Assembly (NCBI GenBank): GCA_020723285.1
Contig: DYJE01000022.1
Coordinates: forward strand, 22,604-86,603
Length of the DNA: 64,000 nucleotides
Reading direction: 5' to 3'
Origin: Desulforapulum autotrophicum
GTDB taxonomy: Bacteria > Desulfobacterota > Desulfobacteria > Desulfobacterales > Desulfolunaceae
A program made the position numbers and the translations under genes. This document shows positions 7,749-18,200 of the stretch, piece after piece. Position 1 is the first letter of the stretch, and each line of letters opens with the position of its first letter. Under the pieces are notes generated by a model that did no database searches, was not told the origin of the DNA, and saw only the letters and a list, made by a program, of their open reading frames with translations.

Positions 7749-10061
7749 TTAAGCCACCAGATCGAGTCTTCCCCTGGTGTATCCGCCGGCCGCCATCAGG
7801 GCGGCAGCGGTGCTGGTGTCTTTCGATTCCAGCGGTGACAGGGGATCGAAACTGAACAACGGCTTGTCTTTCTGTTTGCGGCCCCTGTTGGACGAATCCG
7901 AATCATGTTTGGCCTGGGCCATGCTTTGTCCGAAATCTCCGGACATCCCCACGTCCATTTTTTCGATCCGTATCCCCTGGTCCGCGAGAAGGGTTTTCAG
8001 ATCCGTGCTCTGATTCATGATCATGTCACGGGTGGTGGAATGTTCCGCAAGGATGCTGACCTTGAGCCCGCCTGACGTGTGGGTGATGCTGAGTTCCACA
8101 CGCCCCATGTCCGGGGGCTTGATATGAAAGCGGATTTCCGTGTCCCCGTTTTTCACGGCTTTTGAAATCTGTCGGGCCACCTGGTCCGTGACATAGGCCG
8201 GAAGGGTTTTTTCAGAAGGCCCGGCCTGAACCATCTCCGATGTTTTCGCGTAAATGCCGGAACCTGTCAGAATCCTGACCGGCAGAGTCTGGGATTCGAT
8301 TTTTCCCTCACGGACCGGCATTTTTTCTTTCAACGGTTTTTCAGGGTGGGATGCGTATGCCTCTGAAAAGGATTCGCCGTCATGGGCTGAGAAATTTTTT
8401 CCCTGGTTGTTTCGCATGAACGGGGCCACGGGCTCAGCAGCCTGATGCTGACCTTCCGCGCGGATCTCACCCGTTGTCACCGGATTTTTTACCGTTTTGG
8501 AATCATTGTCTGATCGTTCGGTCTGAACATGGCCTTTGAATATCCCCTGAGCCTTTTCGGTAAACAGCGTGGGCAGAGGACGGCTGGTGTCGAAGGTCAG
8601 GTTTGTGCTCTCATCGCTGACGGGTTCCATGACCCTTGCGGATTCCGATCCGCTGGCTGCCACTTTGCGGTTGATCGTATGGATATTTTCATGGAAGGCT
8701 TGTGCCAATGGAGCGATGGCGGCCTGCTTTGATGCGGCCGGCGTTCCGCCTTCGGCCAGAGTTTCAAGCTTTGCCGCAAAATCCTTAAGACTTATGTTGC
8801 CTTTGGCTGCCGCATCAAGAAGCTCCGGAGCGTCGGCTCTGTTTTGAGACGTCTGCACCGTGGGGGCGAAGGATTCTGACGCAGCGGTAAAAGACATGGC
8901 CTCCGCCATGGGTGCTGTTTCTGCCAGAGGATGGGGCATGCCGAAGGTTGCAGCAGGGGCGGCATCAAAAGACATGGCTGCTGACATGGGCGCTGTTTCG
9001 GCCAGGGGTTTAGGTTTGCCGGTCGTTGTGGCAGGCCGTGGAGAAAGAAGATCCATGATCATGGCGGCCGGAAAAGACATAGGGGGAGCCTGGCTCGGCT
9101 CAACCGCACCGGAATCCTTGGTGTCATCGGACGAAACAGAGGAATCATGATCGGCGTTCTCTGTTTTCAGGCCTGAATCGATTTTTTTAAAGGTATGGCT
9201 CGATGGGGTGTCCGTGTTTTTTGGGGACGAATTGCCGGATTCGTTCAGCCCGGCCAGCATCGCCAGAACGCTATCGCTGATGAAGGATTCGCCGGAAGCA
9301 GGAAACGCTGCCGCATCGTCAGTTTTGAGGGCCGTTTCGTTTTTGATTTTCTTCACGGTCCATGGAAGGACCGGGGCCTTTTCATCAGCAGGAAAAGCCG
9401 TGATGGCTTTTGTTGACGTTGAAGCGGTGTACGGTTCAAGTTCGGCCAGAAGCTTGTCCACAGAGACACCCTGGGTTTTGTCCGTGGCCTTGAAAAGGAT
9501 CGTTTCGATCTTTTCCGGAGTGAAACCGAAACCCGTGAGGGCGGTCTGAATATACGGCAGTGAGGAAATATCAAGCCAGGTTCCCTGATCGTTGTCCTGC
9601 ATGAACTCCCCGAGATTCGAAAGCACGGTTTTAAACGGGGTCAGGCTGTCCGATTCACTCAGGCCCTGTTTCTGGCCGTCAATGTACGTCTTTACCTGAT
9701 CGGCGGGGAGTCCCGCTTTTTCAAGGAGCTGGCCCAGAACGTCAAGCCCTTTGGCTCCCATATAAAGATCCGCTGATTTTGAAGTGGTATCTCCGGATAC
9801 AACCGCAGCAAGGGATTTGAGAACATCCCCTGATTTCCGGCCCGGAATGGTTTCAAGATTCATGGCCGCCATCAAGGATTTCATGGAGCTTTCCCTGTTT
9901 CCAGTGGCTGCCGGGGCCTTGTTCATCAGGGCGTTGAGTACGGAGCTGAATTCGTTTCCAAGACTGTTGGACCCCTGGCCCAGACCTTTGCCCATGGATG
10001 GACCGCCTGCCGGTGCGCCGGTTTTGATCATGAGCATGTTTTGAAAACTGTTTGCGAACAT
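7749..10061 (-). CDS. fliK: Flagellar hook-length control protein FliK
   Basis: FliK is the secreted ruler that switches export from hook to filament subunits. The 770-residue product is mostly low-complexity Ala/Ser/Pro sequence. A C-terminal FliK domain (about residues 630-715) carries the conserved RFHIKPPDMGRVELSI stretch and a following amphipathic helix. It is longer than the 400-500 residues of many FliK proteins, consistent with the long ruler region. An internal duplication near residues 345-395 repeats PLAETAPM-x2-AMSF-x-AA. The start at 10061 has AGGGAG upstream. It heads the hook operon. Confidence 0.9.
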   Translation of the reverse strand: MFANSFQNMLMIKTGAPAGGPSMGKGLGQGSNSLGNEFSSVLNALMNKAPAATGNRESSMKSLMAAMNLETIPGRKSGDVLKSLAAVVSGDTTSKSADLYMGAKGLDVLGQLLEKAGLPADQVKTYIDGQKQGLSESDSLTPFKTVLSNLGEFMQDNDQGTWLDISSLPYIQTALTGFGFTPEKIETILFKATDKTQGVSVDKLLAELEPYTASTSTKAITAFPADEKAPVLPWTVKKIKNETALKTDDAAAFPASGESFISDSVLAMLAGLNESGNSSPKNTDTPSSHTFKKIDSGLKTENADHDSSVSSDDTKDSGAVEPSQAPPMSFPAAMIMDLLSPRPATTTGKPKPLAETAPMSAAMSFDAAPAATFGMPHPLAETAPMAEAMSFTAASESFAPTVQTSQNRADAPELLDAAAKGNISLKDFAAKLETLAEGGTPAASKQAAIAPLAQAFHENIHTINRKVAASGSESARVMEPVSDESTNLTFDTSRPLPTLFTEKAQGIFKGHVQTERSDNDSKTVKNPVTTGEIRAEGQHQAAEPVAPFMRNNQGKNFSAHDGESFSEAYASHPEKPLKEKMPVREGKIESQTLPVRILTGSGIYAKTSEMVQAGPSEKTLPAYVTDQVARQISKAVKNGDTEIRFHIKPPDMGRVELSITHTSGGLKVSILAEHSTTRDMIMNQSTDLKTLLADQGIRIEKMDVGMSGDFGQSMAQAKHDSDSSNRGRKQKDKPLFSFDPLSPLESKDTSTAAALMAAGGYTRGRLDLVA

Positions 10062-10085
10062 GGTGTTCTCCCTGACAGACGTTAC

Positions 10086-10112
10086 CTCCGGACGGATTTG
10101 CCTTGCCGTCCG
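10086..10112 (-). promoter_or_regulatory. Hairpin in the fliK leader
   Basis: On the minus strand CCGGACGG and CCGTCCGG form a perfect 8-bp stem around CAAGGCAAAT, 24 bases before the fliK start codon. The stem end merges with a GGAGG that is not the nearest ribosome site. A role in expression is possible but unproven. The rest of the 10062-10328 gap shows no gene. Confidence 0.4.
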
Positions 10113-10328
10113 GTGTTGAACCCTATTTTAGCAAAGGGTGTGCCATGGAGAATTTCAACAAAAATAATCTTTTAAATCAGATGGATATTGAATATTGCCG
10201 TAAAAAGGCGGTAGAGATGAAGCGGGTTTTCAATGCATCTTTTTCTCTGGGAGAATACTGCGGGGAAAAATTTGCCTGATGGGTCCAAGGCAGGCAAGGC
10301 CTTGAAAAAAGCTTTCCTTCTGTTCGTT

Positions 10329-10820
10329 CTATTTGTACTTGACCGTTTTCAGGCTTTTTGAAAAATATTTTTCCGCTTTGATCATGAACAGCTTGGGCCG
10401 GGTCACATCTTCCTTTTTTTTCAGGAATCCCAGTTTGATGAGGTTGTCATACGCTTTGCCGAAATCGTGGTCCAGGGTCCCGGATTTCTGGTTTTCGTAA
10501 ATCATCATGGCTTTGGTCTGGATGGCGTCGGCCACGAGAAAACCGATGGTGTTGTCGCCCTTGAGAGCCGCGAACTCCTTTAGAACCGCGTCCCGGTTGG
10601 TGACGGCAAAGTCTTCCGCTGTTTTTCCCACAGGTTTTTCGTTGAAAAGGGTGTTGGTGACGGCGGCGGCCAGGGCACCGGCGTATTCCCTTTCATAGCG
10701 CTCAAGATACCGTACAAACAGAAAATTATACGTGCCGTGTTTGACCTGGTCGATGGCGATATCCATTTTGCGGAGGTATTTTTTTCTCCGCCGGGTGGTG
10801 AAGTATGAAAAAAGGCCCAT
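10329..10820 (-). CDS. Hypothetical cytosolic protein, 163 residues
   Basis: I do not recognise this family. ATG 10820 has a good GAGGAA ribosome site and gives a product starting MGLFSYFTTRRRKKYLRK. The open frame upstream to 10883 lacks such a site. The protein has a basic N-terminus and no signal peptide or membrane helix. It is largely helical, with a Lys-rich end (EKYFSKSLKTVKYK). It is the first gene upstream of the flagellar hook operon on the same strand but 270 bases away, so a flagellar role cannot be claimed. Confidence 0.7.
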   Translation of the reverse strand: MGLFSYFTTRRRKKYLRKMDIAIDQVKHGTYNFLFVRYLERYEREYAGALAAAVTNTLFNEKPVGKTAEDFAVTNRDAVLKEFAALKGDNTIGFLVADAIQTKAMMIYENQKSGTLDHDFGKAYDNLIKLGFLKKKEDVTRPKLFMIKAEKYFSKSLKTVKYK

Positions 10821-11142
10821 GGTGTTCCTCGTGTCCGTCGTTAAAAGAAAACGTTTCATATCCCAAACCGGATACAAAGTCAAATCTCTATATGGAATAG
10901 AGGGTTATCAGGCCATGTGTGAAAACGTGAACGTCATAAAATTCCGTTTGAATATCCCGAAACATTTTGATAGGGTTCTTTTTCTTTTATTCCGGGCGCT
11001 ATGGCAATAGCAACTGGCGTTCGGCAATTACGAATATTTTGCGCGTTTTCACACCGCAGACGAACACAGCTCACACCATGATTTCGTTCGACTGAATGCG
11101 AAACACCTTAGAATACGGTTGAGCGCGCTGTTATGGAGGATT
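10821..11142. other. Divergent intergenic region
   Basis: Some 320 AT-rich bases separate two divergent genes, so promoters for both are expected here. I see no confident -35/-10 pair, no RNA gene and no repeat. Confidence 0.4.
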
Positions 11143-11949
11143 ATGGGGCAGCTTATCATCACCCACCCCGGCTCGGCACATTTTGACGAATTTTTCGCCA
11201 TTGCTCTGATTCTGGCAAAATTCCCCGATGAAACGTTCCGGATCGAACGAAGGGACCCGAAAACCGACGAACTCGACAACCCCGATATCTGGGTTGTGGA
11301 CATCGGAGAACGTCTGGAACCCCATCTGAAAAACTTCGATCATCATCAGGATATCGACCATGCGGCGAGTTTCGTTCTGGTTTCGGACTATCTTGGATTG
11401 AAAGACAATCTGAAAACACTGCCCTGGTTTGAATTCAAAGATAAAATCGACCGATTCGGACCGATGAAAACCGGTGCTGAAATCGGAACTCAGAGGCTCC
11501 GTATCACTTACAGCCCCTTTGAAGAGTGGTTTCTTGACCGGTTTGCCGACGATCCCATGAGCTGTCTGCCCCTCATGCGGTCGTTCGGAATCAGCATGAT
11601 CAAAAACGCCGCAGACATGGCGTCGCAGTTCAAATTCTGGGACAAGTGCCGGAAGGAAACCCTTGGCGGACACACCGTGGTCATCGGCCATACGGACAAG
11701 ACCTGCGGGTCCCAGGAGTACAATGAGACCCTTGAACATCCGGCCGCTGTGCTGGTCACATACGACAGCCGGGGCAAGGGCTGGAAAATGTGCCGTTTCG
11801 ATCATTTCCCCGAGGTGAATTTTTCCGTACTCGAAGGGCACAAGGACATCAAGTTCGCCCATAAAACAGGGTTTGTCGCCAAAACCCACGAACGGATTCC
11901 CCTGTCGGACATCCTTGACCTCGTGCGGAAGGCCCTTCCCGAATCGTGA
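11143..11949 (+). CDS. MYG1-family (UPF0160) DHH-like metal-dependent hydrolase
   Basis: The product carries the MYG1 signature set. These are THPGSAHFDEFFAIAL at about residues 6-21 (the TH-x-G-x2-H-x-DE metal site), RRDP, VVDIGE, and FDHHQ. Eukaryotic MYG1 is a nuclear/mitochondrial exonuclease; bacterial members are uncharacterised. The start at 11143 (MGQLIITHPG) has GGAGG eight bases upstream, better than the in-frame ATG at 11119. The protein of 268 residues is shorter than the ~340 of eukaryotic members, mostly in the C-terminal half. It stands alone, convergent with the small gene at 12075. Confidence 0.85.
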   Translation: MGQLIITHPGSAHFDEFFAIALILAKFPDETFRIERRDPKTDELDNPDIWVVDIGERLEPHLKNFDHHQDIDHAASFVLVSDYLGLKDNLKTLPWFEFKDKIDRFGPMKTGAEIGTQRLRITYSPFEEWFLDRFADDPMSCLPLMRSFGISMIKNAADMASQFKFWDKCRKETLGGHTVVIGHTDKTCGSQEYNETLEHPAAVLVTYDSRGKGWKMCRFDHFPEVNFSVLEGHKDIKFAHKTGFVAKTHERIPLSDILDLVRKALPES

Positions 11950-12012
11950 GATCATGATGCCGGTTACACTCTGAAAACCTGCGGTAAGTATTCCGAAAAA
12001 AACCAAAAAAAA

Positions 12013-12044
12013 ATCGGGTTCCACGGTATATCGTGGAACCCGAT
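12013..12044 (-). terminator. Terminator between convergent genes
   Basis: A perfect 13-bp stem (ATCGGGTTCCACG with its complement) encloses a 6-base loop. The A-tract on its left is a T-tract for minus-strand transcripts, so it serves the gene at 12075-12266 best. It may also stop the plus-strand MYG1 transcript. Confidence 0.85.
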
Positions 12045-12074
12045 CAGCGGTTCGTGCTTTTAACAAAAAACGGA

Positions 12075-12266
12075 TCAGGCGATTAACAACTCATAAATAC
12101 AGCGGCGTTCAGCGCCGGACTGGGTTCCGACGTTGTCCAGCCGCCTGTCACCTCGGATCCGGCGGTCAATGCCTGAGCGCCGTTCCGGGCTGAAATCAAG
12201 ATCGGTCAATTGACGCCTGTCTCCTTCAAGGCGACGTCCCCCATTGTCTGCCAGGTTGATCATCAT
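12075..12266 (-). CDS. Small arginine-rich protein with RRxxxDRR motifs
   Basis: This is a 63-residue protein with a strong ribosome site (GGAGG before ATG ATG) and its own terminator, so I regard it as real. It contains repeated motifs of the type RR-x3-DRR: GGRRLEGDRRQ near residue 9, ERRSGIDRR near residue 28, then RGDRR, then ERRC. Similar short Arg/Asp repeats are known to me from small proteins of sulfate reducers and at the ends of some signalling proteins, without a known function. It has no signal peptide and is cytosolic by appearance. The single Cys lies near the C-terminus. Confidence 0.7.
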   Translation of the reverse strand: MMINLADNGGRRLEGDRRQLTDLDFSPERRSGIDRRIRGDRRLDNVGTQSGAERRCIYELLIA

Positions 12267-12519
12267 GGTCTATCCTCCCAAAAAAATGTGTTAATTTTCC
12301 CCCTAACATTCTGTTTCCCGTGCAATATTCGTGCAACCGGATCCCCACCCGGCGTTTCTGTTAAATATTCAGCGCGTTGAACGCCGCTCAATTTTTTACA
12401 GGTGCAAAATATCAAGAGTAAAAACAAAATATTGGGAATATTATTCCATAAAAATACGGCAGTGGATACATAATTTTTTTAATTATGGGATGGGCGTGTT
12501 TTATTCCATGCCTATGTGT

Positions 12520-13500
12520 TCAGTTTTCAGGGTGCCTGAATCGCCGCCGGTAGTCTCGCGGGCTGACACCTGTATGGCGCAAGAAGAGTTTGCGAAAAAA
12601 ACCGATGTCGTCGTAGCCGACCTGTTCGGCAAGACGTTCAATACGCATATCGTCATTTTCAAGAATAAGTTTAGCTTTTTCCATGCGAATTTTCTGCAGA
12701 TACACCAGAGGGGGCTCACCCGTGGCCGCCTTGAACCTGCGCTTGAAATTCCGCAGACTCATGCCCACGTACTCGGCCACATGATCCATGGAGATGTTCT
12801 CAGACAGCCGGTTTTCAATGAACTGCTGGGCTTTCAGGATGTCCAAGTCTTTGTGGTTCTTGATAAATACGCTGTCTGCGTAAGGGTTCTGCACCTGCCG
12901 GCCCTGCTCCAGAAGAAACATGCGGGACAAAATCCGCGCCCGGTCACGACCAAGAAACCGTCCCACGAGAAAAAGGGTCAAATCCACACCGGCACTACCC
13001 CCGCCGGAGCAGAAAACACCCCCGTCGCATGTGATTATTTTTTCAGGAGTGAATATCACGTCGGGGTGATTTTTCCTGAATTCATCGGCAAAAGCCCAAT
13101 GGGTGGTGGCGGCTTTCCCTGTAAGGATACCCGATTCCGCCAGAAGAAAAACGCCGGTGCAGATTCCGGCGATAATGACGCCCCGTGCGTGGTTTTCCGC
13201 GATCCAGCGTTTCGTTTTTTCAGGGTAATTTTTCAGACGGCCGACCCGGTATCCGCCGGTGGGAACGATGATCAGATCCACATCGCCCACGTCTTCCAGC
13301 GAGCCATGGGGTCTGATCTCAAAAAAATCCGAATAGGCCAGGGGCCGCCCATCATGGGACACAATCCAGGTTTCGAGCGGGGTTTTCAGCGGGGGATTCC
13401 CAGTGCAGTCCCGCAGGGCGGCGGCCATGGAAAACATGTCCCAGACCACCAGAACTCCTGCAGGGGCTGAATGTTCCATGGCAAGAATGGCAACGCGCAT
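12520..13500 (-). CDS. GlxA-family transcriptional regulator (DJ-1/PfpI domain plus AraC-type HTH)
   Basis: An N-terminal DJ-1/PfpI-like amidotransferase fold (about residues 1-180) includes the nucleophile elbow AGICTGVFLLAESG with Cys114. The last ~100 residues form an AraC-type double helix-turn-helix (FKAATGEPPLVYLQKIRMEK, then DIGFFRKLFLRHTGVSP). Family members are activators that may sense small metabolites through the first domain. ATG 13500 has AAAGGA seven bases upstream and gives 326 residues; the frame upstream to 13593 is not coding-like. It is divergent from the QueG-like gene at 13684, 183 bases away, which makes that gene the first candidate target. Confidence 0.92.
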   Translation of the reverse strand: MRVAILAMEHSAPAGVLVVWDMFSMAAALRDCTGNPPLKTPLETWIVSHDGRPLAYSDFFEIRPHGSLEDVGDVDLIIVPTGGYRVGRLKNYPEKTKRWIAENHARGVIIAGICTGVFLLAESGILTGKAATTHWAFADEFRKNHPDVIFTPEKIITCDGGVFCSGGGSAGVDLTLFLVGRFLGRDRARILSRMFLLEQGRQVQNPYADSVFIKNHKDLDILKAQQFIENRLSENISMDHVAEYVGMSLRNFKRRFKAATGEPPLVYLQKIRMEKAKLILENDDMRIERLAEQVGYDDIGFFRKLFLRHTGVSPRDYRRRFRHPEN

Positions 13501-13683
13501 GGCGAGTCCTTTCAAGGATAATGTTTGTCGGCTCAGTGATAACGGCGGCATGGCTGCCTTTCGTAAAACAAAAACGTGAAATTGCCCGATCACCTATCAG
13601 CATTGTCCTTTATGCCACTATGCGAAACAGAATGCAACGTGTATATACACATGGAAAAACCCCATAAAAAGGAGAACCTGACC

Positions 13684-14802
13684 ATGATCACAGAAAAGGA
13701 TATCGTCGCCAAAGCCCGTGAACTGGGATTCGTCGACACGGGATTCACCACGGCGGAACCCTTCGTCGAACACCGGAAACTCCTGGATTCCATGCCGGAA
13801 GAGTATGGATGGGCCGATGCCGTTGGCCTTGACCTTAAAAACGGAACCGACCCGTCGACGATACTTGCCGGGGCCCGATCCATCATTGTCCTTCTTGAGC
13901 TGTATTTCAAAAAATCCTACCCACGGAGCGTGGAAGGGCATTTCGGTCGGTGCTATCTCGACGACGACCGGGTGACCGGCGACGGACTTTCGCTTCGCAT
14001 CAAGGCGTTCCGCTCATTTTTAAGAGATCATGGCATTGCGTCGAAAGTGCCGTTCAACCTGCCTCACCGCGTGGCCGCAGCCCGGGCCGGCATGGGAACG
14101 TTCGGTAAGAACTGTCTTTTTTACTCCAGCCGGGCGGCCCGTCAGAGTTCATGGACGCTCCCCATTGCCGTGGTGGTGGATCATGATTTCACACCCGGCG
14201 AACCCACCATCGAAACACAATGTCCCTCCTGGTGCCGGAACGCCTGTATCGCCGCCTGCCCCACCCGGGCCTTGAAAGGCAACAGCCGCATCGACCCCAG
14301 GCGATGCATTTCGTACCTGAGCTATTTCGGACAGGGTCTCACGCCCCGGGAGCTCCGGGAGCCCATGGGCATGTTCGTGTACGGCTGCGACCGCTGCCAG
14401 AATGTCTGTCCGCGCAATCAGCCCTGGCTGGCCAAGGACCTCCCCCTCAACGAGAAGGTGGCGGCCAAGGCCGAAGCATTCGACCTGACCGCCCTCCTCC
14501 ACATGGACAAAGCGTACTTTGAAACAAAAATCTGGCCCCACATGTTCTACATGTCCTATGCGGACGTCTGGCGATGGAAAATGAACGTGGCCCGGGTCAT
14601 GGGCAACAGCCGGGATTCGCGGTTCATCCCTGAATTGGCAAGGGCCTTCCGCGAAAACACCGACGAGCGCGTCAAGGCCATGGCGGTTTGGGCTCTGGGC
14701 CGGATCGGCGGAAAAGAGGCTGAAGACGAACTTTCGGACATCCGCAAACGTGGGGTTGAAAACGCCATGATCCGCGACGAGCTTGACGCCCTGTCGAGCT
14801 GA
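13684..14802 (+). CDS. QueG-like double 4Fe-4S protein with HEAT repeats
   Basis: The product resembles epoxyqueuosine reductase (QueG), the cobalamin/Fe-S enzyme of queuosine synthesis. It has an N-terminal QueG-like domain, a double 4Fe-4S module (about residues 180-250) and C-terminal HEAT repeats (about 305-365). The second cluster motif GCDRCQNVCPRN is canonical. The first cluster has C-x3-C-x3-C-x3-CP (CPSWCRNACIAACP) instead of the usual C-x2-C-x2-C-x3-CP. That change and the divergent GlxA-type regulator suggest a paralogue with another substrate. ATG 13684 is preceded by GGAG at nine bases; upstream ATGs at 13576 and 13651 lack this. Confidence 0.8.
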   Translation: MITEKDIVAKARELGFVDTGFTTAEPFVEHRKLLDSMPEEYGWADAVGLDLKNGTDPSTILAGARSIIVLLELYFKKSYPRSVEGHFGRCYLDDDRVTGDGLSLRIKAFRSFLRDHGIASKVPFNLPHRVAAARAGMGTFGKNCLFYSSRAARQSSWTLPIAVVVDHDFTPGEPTIETQCPSWCRNACIAACPTRALKGNSRIDPRRCISYLSYFGQGLTPRELREPMGMFVYGCDRCQNVCPRNQPWLAKDLPLNEKVAAKAEAFDLTALLHMDKAYFETKIWPHMFYMSYADVWRWKMNVARVMGNSRDSRFIPELARAFRENTDERVKAMAVWALGRIGGKEAEDELSDIRKRGVENAMIRDELDALSS

Positions 14803-14812
14803 TACGATATCC

Positions 14813-14833
14813 GGCCGGGAATTTTTCCCGGCC
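14813..14833 (+). terminator. Hairpin after the QueG-like gene
   Basis: GGCCGGGAA and TTCCCGGCC form a perfect 9-bp stem with a 3-base loop, ten bases after the stop codon. No T-run follows, so it may be a weak terminator or a 3'-end stabiliser. Confidence 0.6.
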
Positions 14834-15205
14834 ATATTCTCCATAAAGCCACCCGATCACTTGGTCATGTCCCATCCCCATTCTCCCGTAATTCTCTTGA
14901 ACATGGCTTTATAACCAGGTCCAGTCATGGCTTTCAAATCGCAAATAAATCATTAAACAAGCTTTTTAATGATTGAAAAAAAAATTGTTCTGTCCTAAGG
15001 TGGGTTCCCTGATGACGCACCATTGGCTTTATTTAGCGTGTGTTAATATTATATAATGCTGTATTTACACATAAATAATATCATAAACTTCTGAGATGAG
15101 GCCCCCTGCTTCGTCGTTATACACATGTGTCGGTAACAATGATGCTTTATAGATATCATCTGCAAATCAATAAAAAACCCCTTAACCTGCGTTGGAGAGC
15201 GTTGT
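14834..15205 (+). other. AT-rich upstream region of the lipoprotein/porin pair
   Basis: This is about 370 bases without a gene. A TATAAT box lies at 15052-15057 with only a weak -35 (TTATTT at 15029). ACACATGTGT near 15121 is a small palindrome. The leader to the lipoprotein start would be about 145 bases. No RNA gene is evident. Confidence 0.4.
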
Positions 15206-18200
15206 ATGTTGAACAGAATGGTTACATGCATCCTGGCGATGGTCCTGTGCCTTTTTTTAGGCGGCTGCGGACAGGTGGCCGAGGATCACGAAGACAGGTC
15301 GGGCCTTCACGGCACCGGCTTCCAGGACAACGGAACGAGCAAACCGTATTCGAATTTCATTCTCACGGAGATCTTCAGAGGCTGGAGCGGAATCGTATGG
15401 CCCGGCCTTGAAGAGATGTGGGACAGCATCGATGCCAAAGGATTCAACGACAGGTTCAGCGGAACGGTGAACAGCCACGTCGAAGAATTCATCACCTTCA
15501 ACCGCCTGGGGTCCTCCATCCTGGGACACCCGTCGCGGGTGGTGATCCTTCTTGCAGGGACAGACGTCGCGAAACTTCTCGCATACCTCACCGACCCCTC
15601 TGAAAACTATCCCGTCCGGGACCCGGCCAACAGTGAAAAACACTATTTCCATGACGAGGGTGAAGATTACACGGAAGGCTTGTATTCGTTTCTGGATCAG
15701 GTGTTTGTGGAAGGCCAGAATCCTGGCAGCACGGACATGGTGAGTGTGAACCATAAAATCCTGAAGCGGCTCTCTGACCGGAAAACGGCCGATGAGCTTC
15801 ACGAAGACATGGAAGACCTGATAGCCGACCTGCTTGACCCGGATTTCAGGGATGATGTCATCGACGCTACCACCATGCTGGGCAAACTTCTGGTCCGGGC
15901 CGATTATCCCCTGTCGGCGGACGATGAAAGCCTGGGCATCGGCAATGCGGCCAAGGGCGTGGTGGATCTTCTGATGTGGTACAACCGCATGGAGCAGGAT
16001 CCGGAAACCCGGGCCCTCATGAGATCCCAGGTCACCGAAGCCGTATCCGTGTTCGACCCGTCACCGGATTCGGAAAACAAGTACAAAATCAAACAGTTGC
16101 TTGAAAACATCCGTGATTATTTCACTCTTTCAGGTTTGATATACAGTTCATCCGATCCCGGAAACATGTACCGCAAGGTGGACAACGACGAAATCTATTC
16201 CGACACGGAAATATCAGGGACCCTGAGGGAATTGTTCCCCGGCATGGTTTCCCTGATGATGCGTTCGGACAGGCTTGTATCTCCCGTTGACAGCAAAGAC
16301 GGAGAAAACGTCTATGTATTGAAAAAGATGGCTGAAAATCTCAACGCTGTGGGCTACGATCCCGATACGCTCAACATGGAAACGACGTTGATGAACATGA
16401 TGAAATACGACTGCCTGGGACGGGACAGAACCGATCCGGCATCCGGGGCCTATCCGTCATCCCATCTTGAAAGCCTGATTTTCGTCACCCATGTGACGGG
16501 CGGCATGGGATGGAATGACCGGAATGGCGTTTCCGACGACGAGGTCACAGAACCCACGGATCCACGTTACGACCACGGCCATGGTTCGTATACGGGCCGT
16601 TTGTCTCTCAACGACTCCCTTTTCAGCATCAGAACCCATAAAACCATGAATTCGCTGGGAATGTTCGACATCAGCCTCAAAGAAACCGACGGCAACGATA
16701 TCCATCGAAGCGTATCGCCGTTCAGCACGAATCTCAGGGAGAACTACACCTTTTTCTTCAATCAGAACTACGATGTATTAAACTGCCTTGCCCCGCCCTG
16801 TGTGGGTGATTTGGGAACACCCGCCGGAGGAAACCCCGACGGCGGACAGATTCCCATGAACGGGTTCCAAGCGTATTCACCCGATGGCCTGGGGGAAACC
16901 CAGCTCGCCGCATGGACCCTGGGTCTTGTCACCAGAGCCTGCTTCAACGGAGAAGGTCCGTATTACTACGCCGATCCCAATGCCAAACCCTTTTTCATCG
17001 GGAACAAGCAGTGGTTTGCCTATTACCGCCCCAACGGCAAAATCTACGCCTTTGTCAACAAATCAGACCCTGAAAACTGGGAATACTTCTACCCCATGGA
17101 TGACGGAGACCCCATCGACAACGACCCCGCCCTTGACGGAAAAAACTTGGGTGAATACTGGCCCCGCTACAATCGATACAAATCCCGGTGGAACAGCGAT
17201 TATTACATGGTCCATTTCAAGGTCGGCAAGCAGCAGGGCGGCGTGGTTGTGTATGAAGACCGTTTTGTCACTGTCGACAACAGCTCGGGGAACACCGCGC
17301 CCGTGTTTCTCGAAGCGCCGTCGGGACTGGCGAAATGCCTGACCTACAATGAGCTGATTCCTGAAAACGAGATGAAAAGGGCCTGCTCAAGTCCTGAAGA
17401 AGCCCTGTTCAGAAACTACCAGTGGGTCATGACCGAAAAGAAAATGGCGATCATCCTCCCCCTCAGGCTGGATCTGGCCCTTGGATCCAAAGCGGCGTTG
17501 TTCCAGATCCTTGAAGGAAACGGCATCTCCGGATTGAGCAATCTGAGAAAATTCCGGGGAAATCATTACTGGGCAAAAACCAACACGGACGGCACGTCGA
17601 ATGTCCCCGGCGACTACCGTATCGAGGTGGTGTCCTCATCGTTGAGTGACGACAGCCCCATCAACGATTTCAACGTCTATTACGAAACTCTGGACTGCGG
17701 CCATGCGACACCCACCATCGTCGGCGCGAACCTTCCGGCCCTGGTGAGACTCGGTTTCCCACGCTATACGGGTCTTAAGCGCCGGGCCACGGATGTTCAG
17801 GACAACGAACTGGGGTCAGGCGAAATTCAGCTAGGGAGTGACACATGGCAGAACCGCTCCGCGCTTCTCGCCCCGTTCATCTCCCTTGTGGCCGCGTTGA
17901 GGGAATACACACCGTCACCGTTCATCAACGAATTTCTTCCGGAGATCACACTGAGCGACAACACCCTCAAGCGGGGAATCCATATGTTTGTCGAAGGCAC
18001 GTCCCCTTTGCTTAAACCGGTCATCTATTATCAAAAAGACAAGGGACAGCATCCGTTCAACACCTGGAAACCTCTGGTCACGGGCTCGGAAGACCAGGGG
18101 GATTCAACAGACTGGGATGATTATGTCGGTGACGACTTTCTCCGCTCGTCTGCGGACTTCCACACCAACAAAACGGCGGGTTCATGGAACGGAACCGAAC

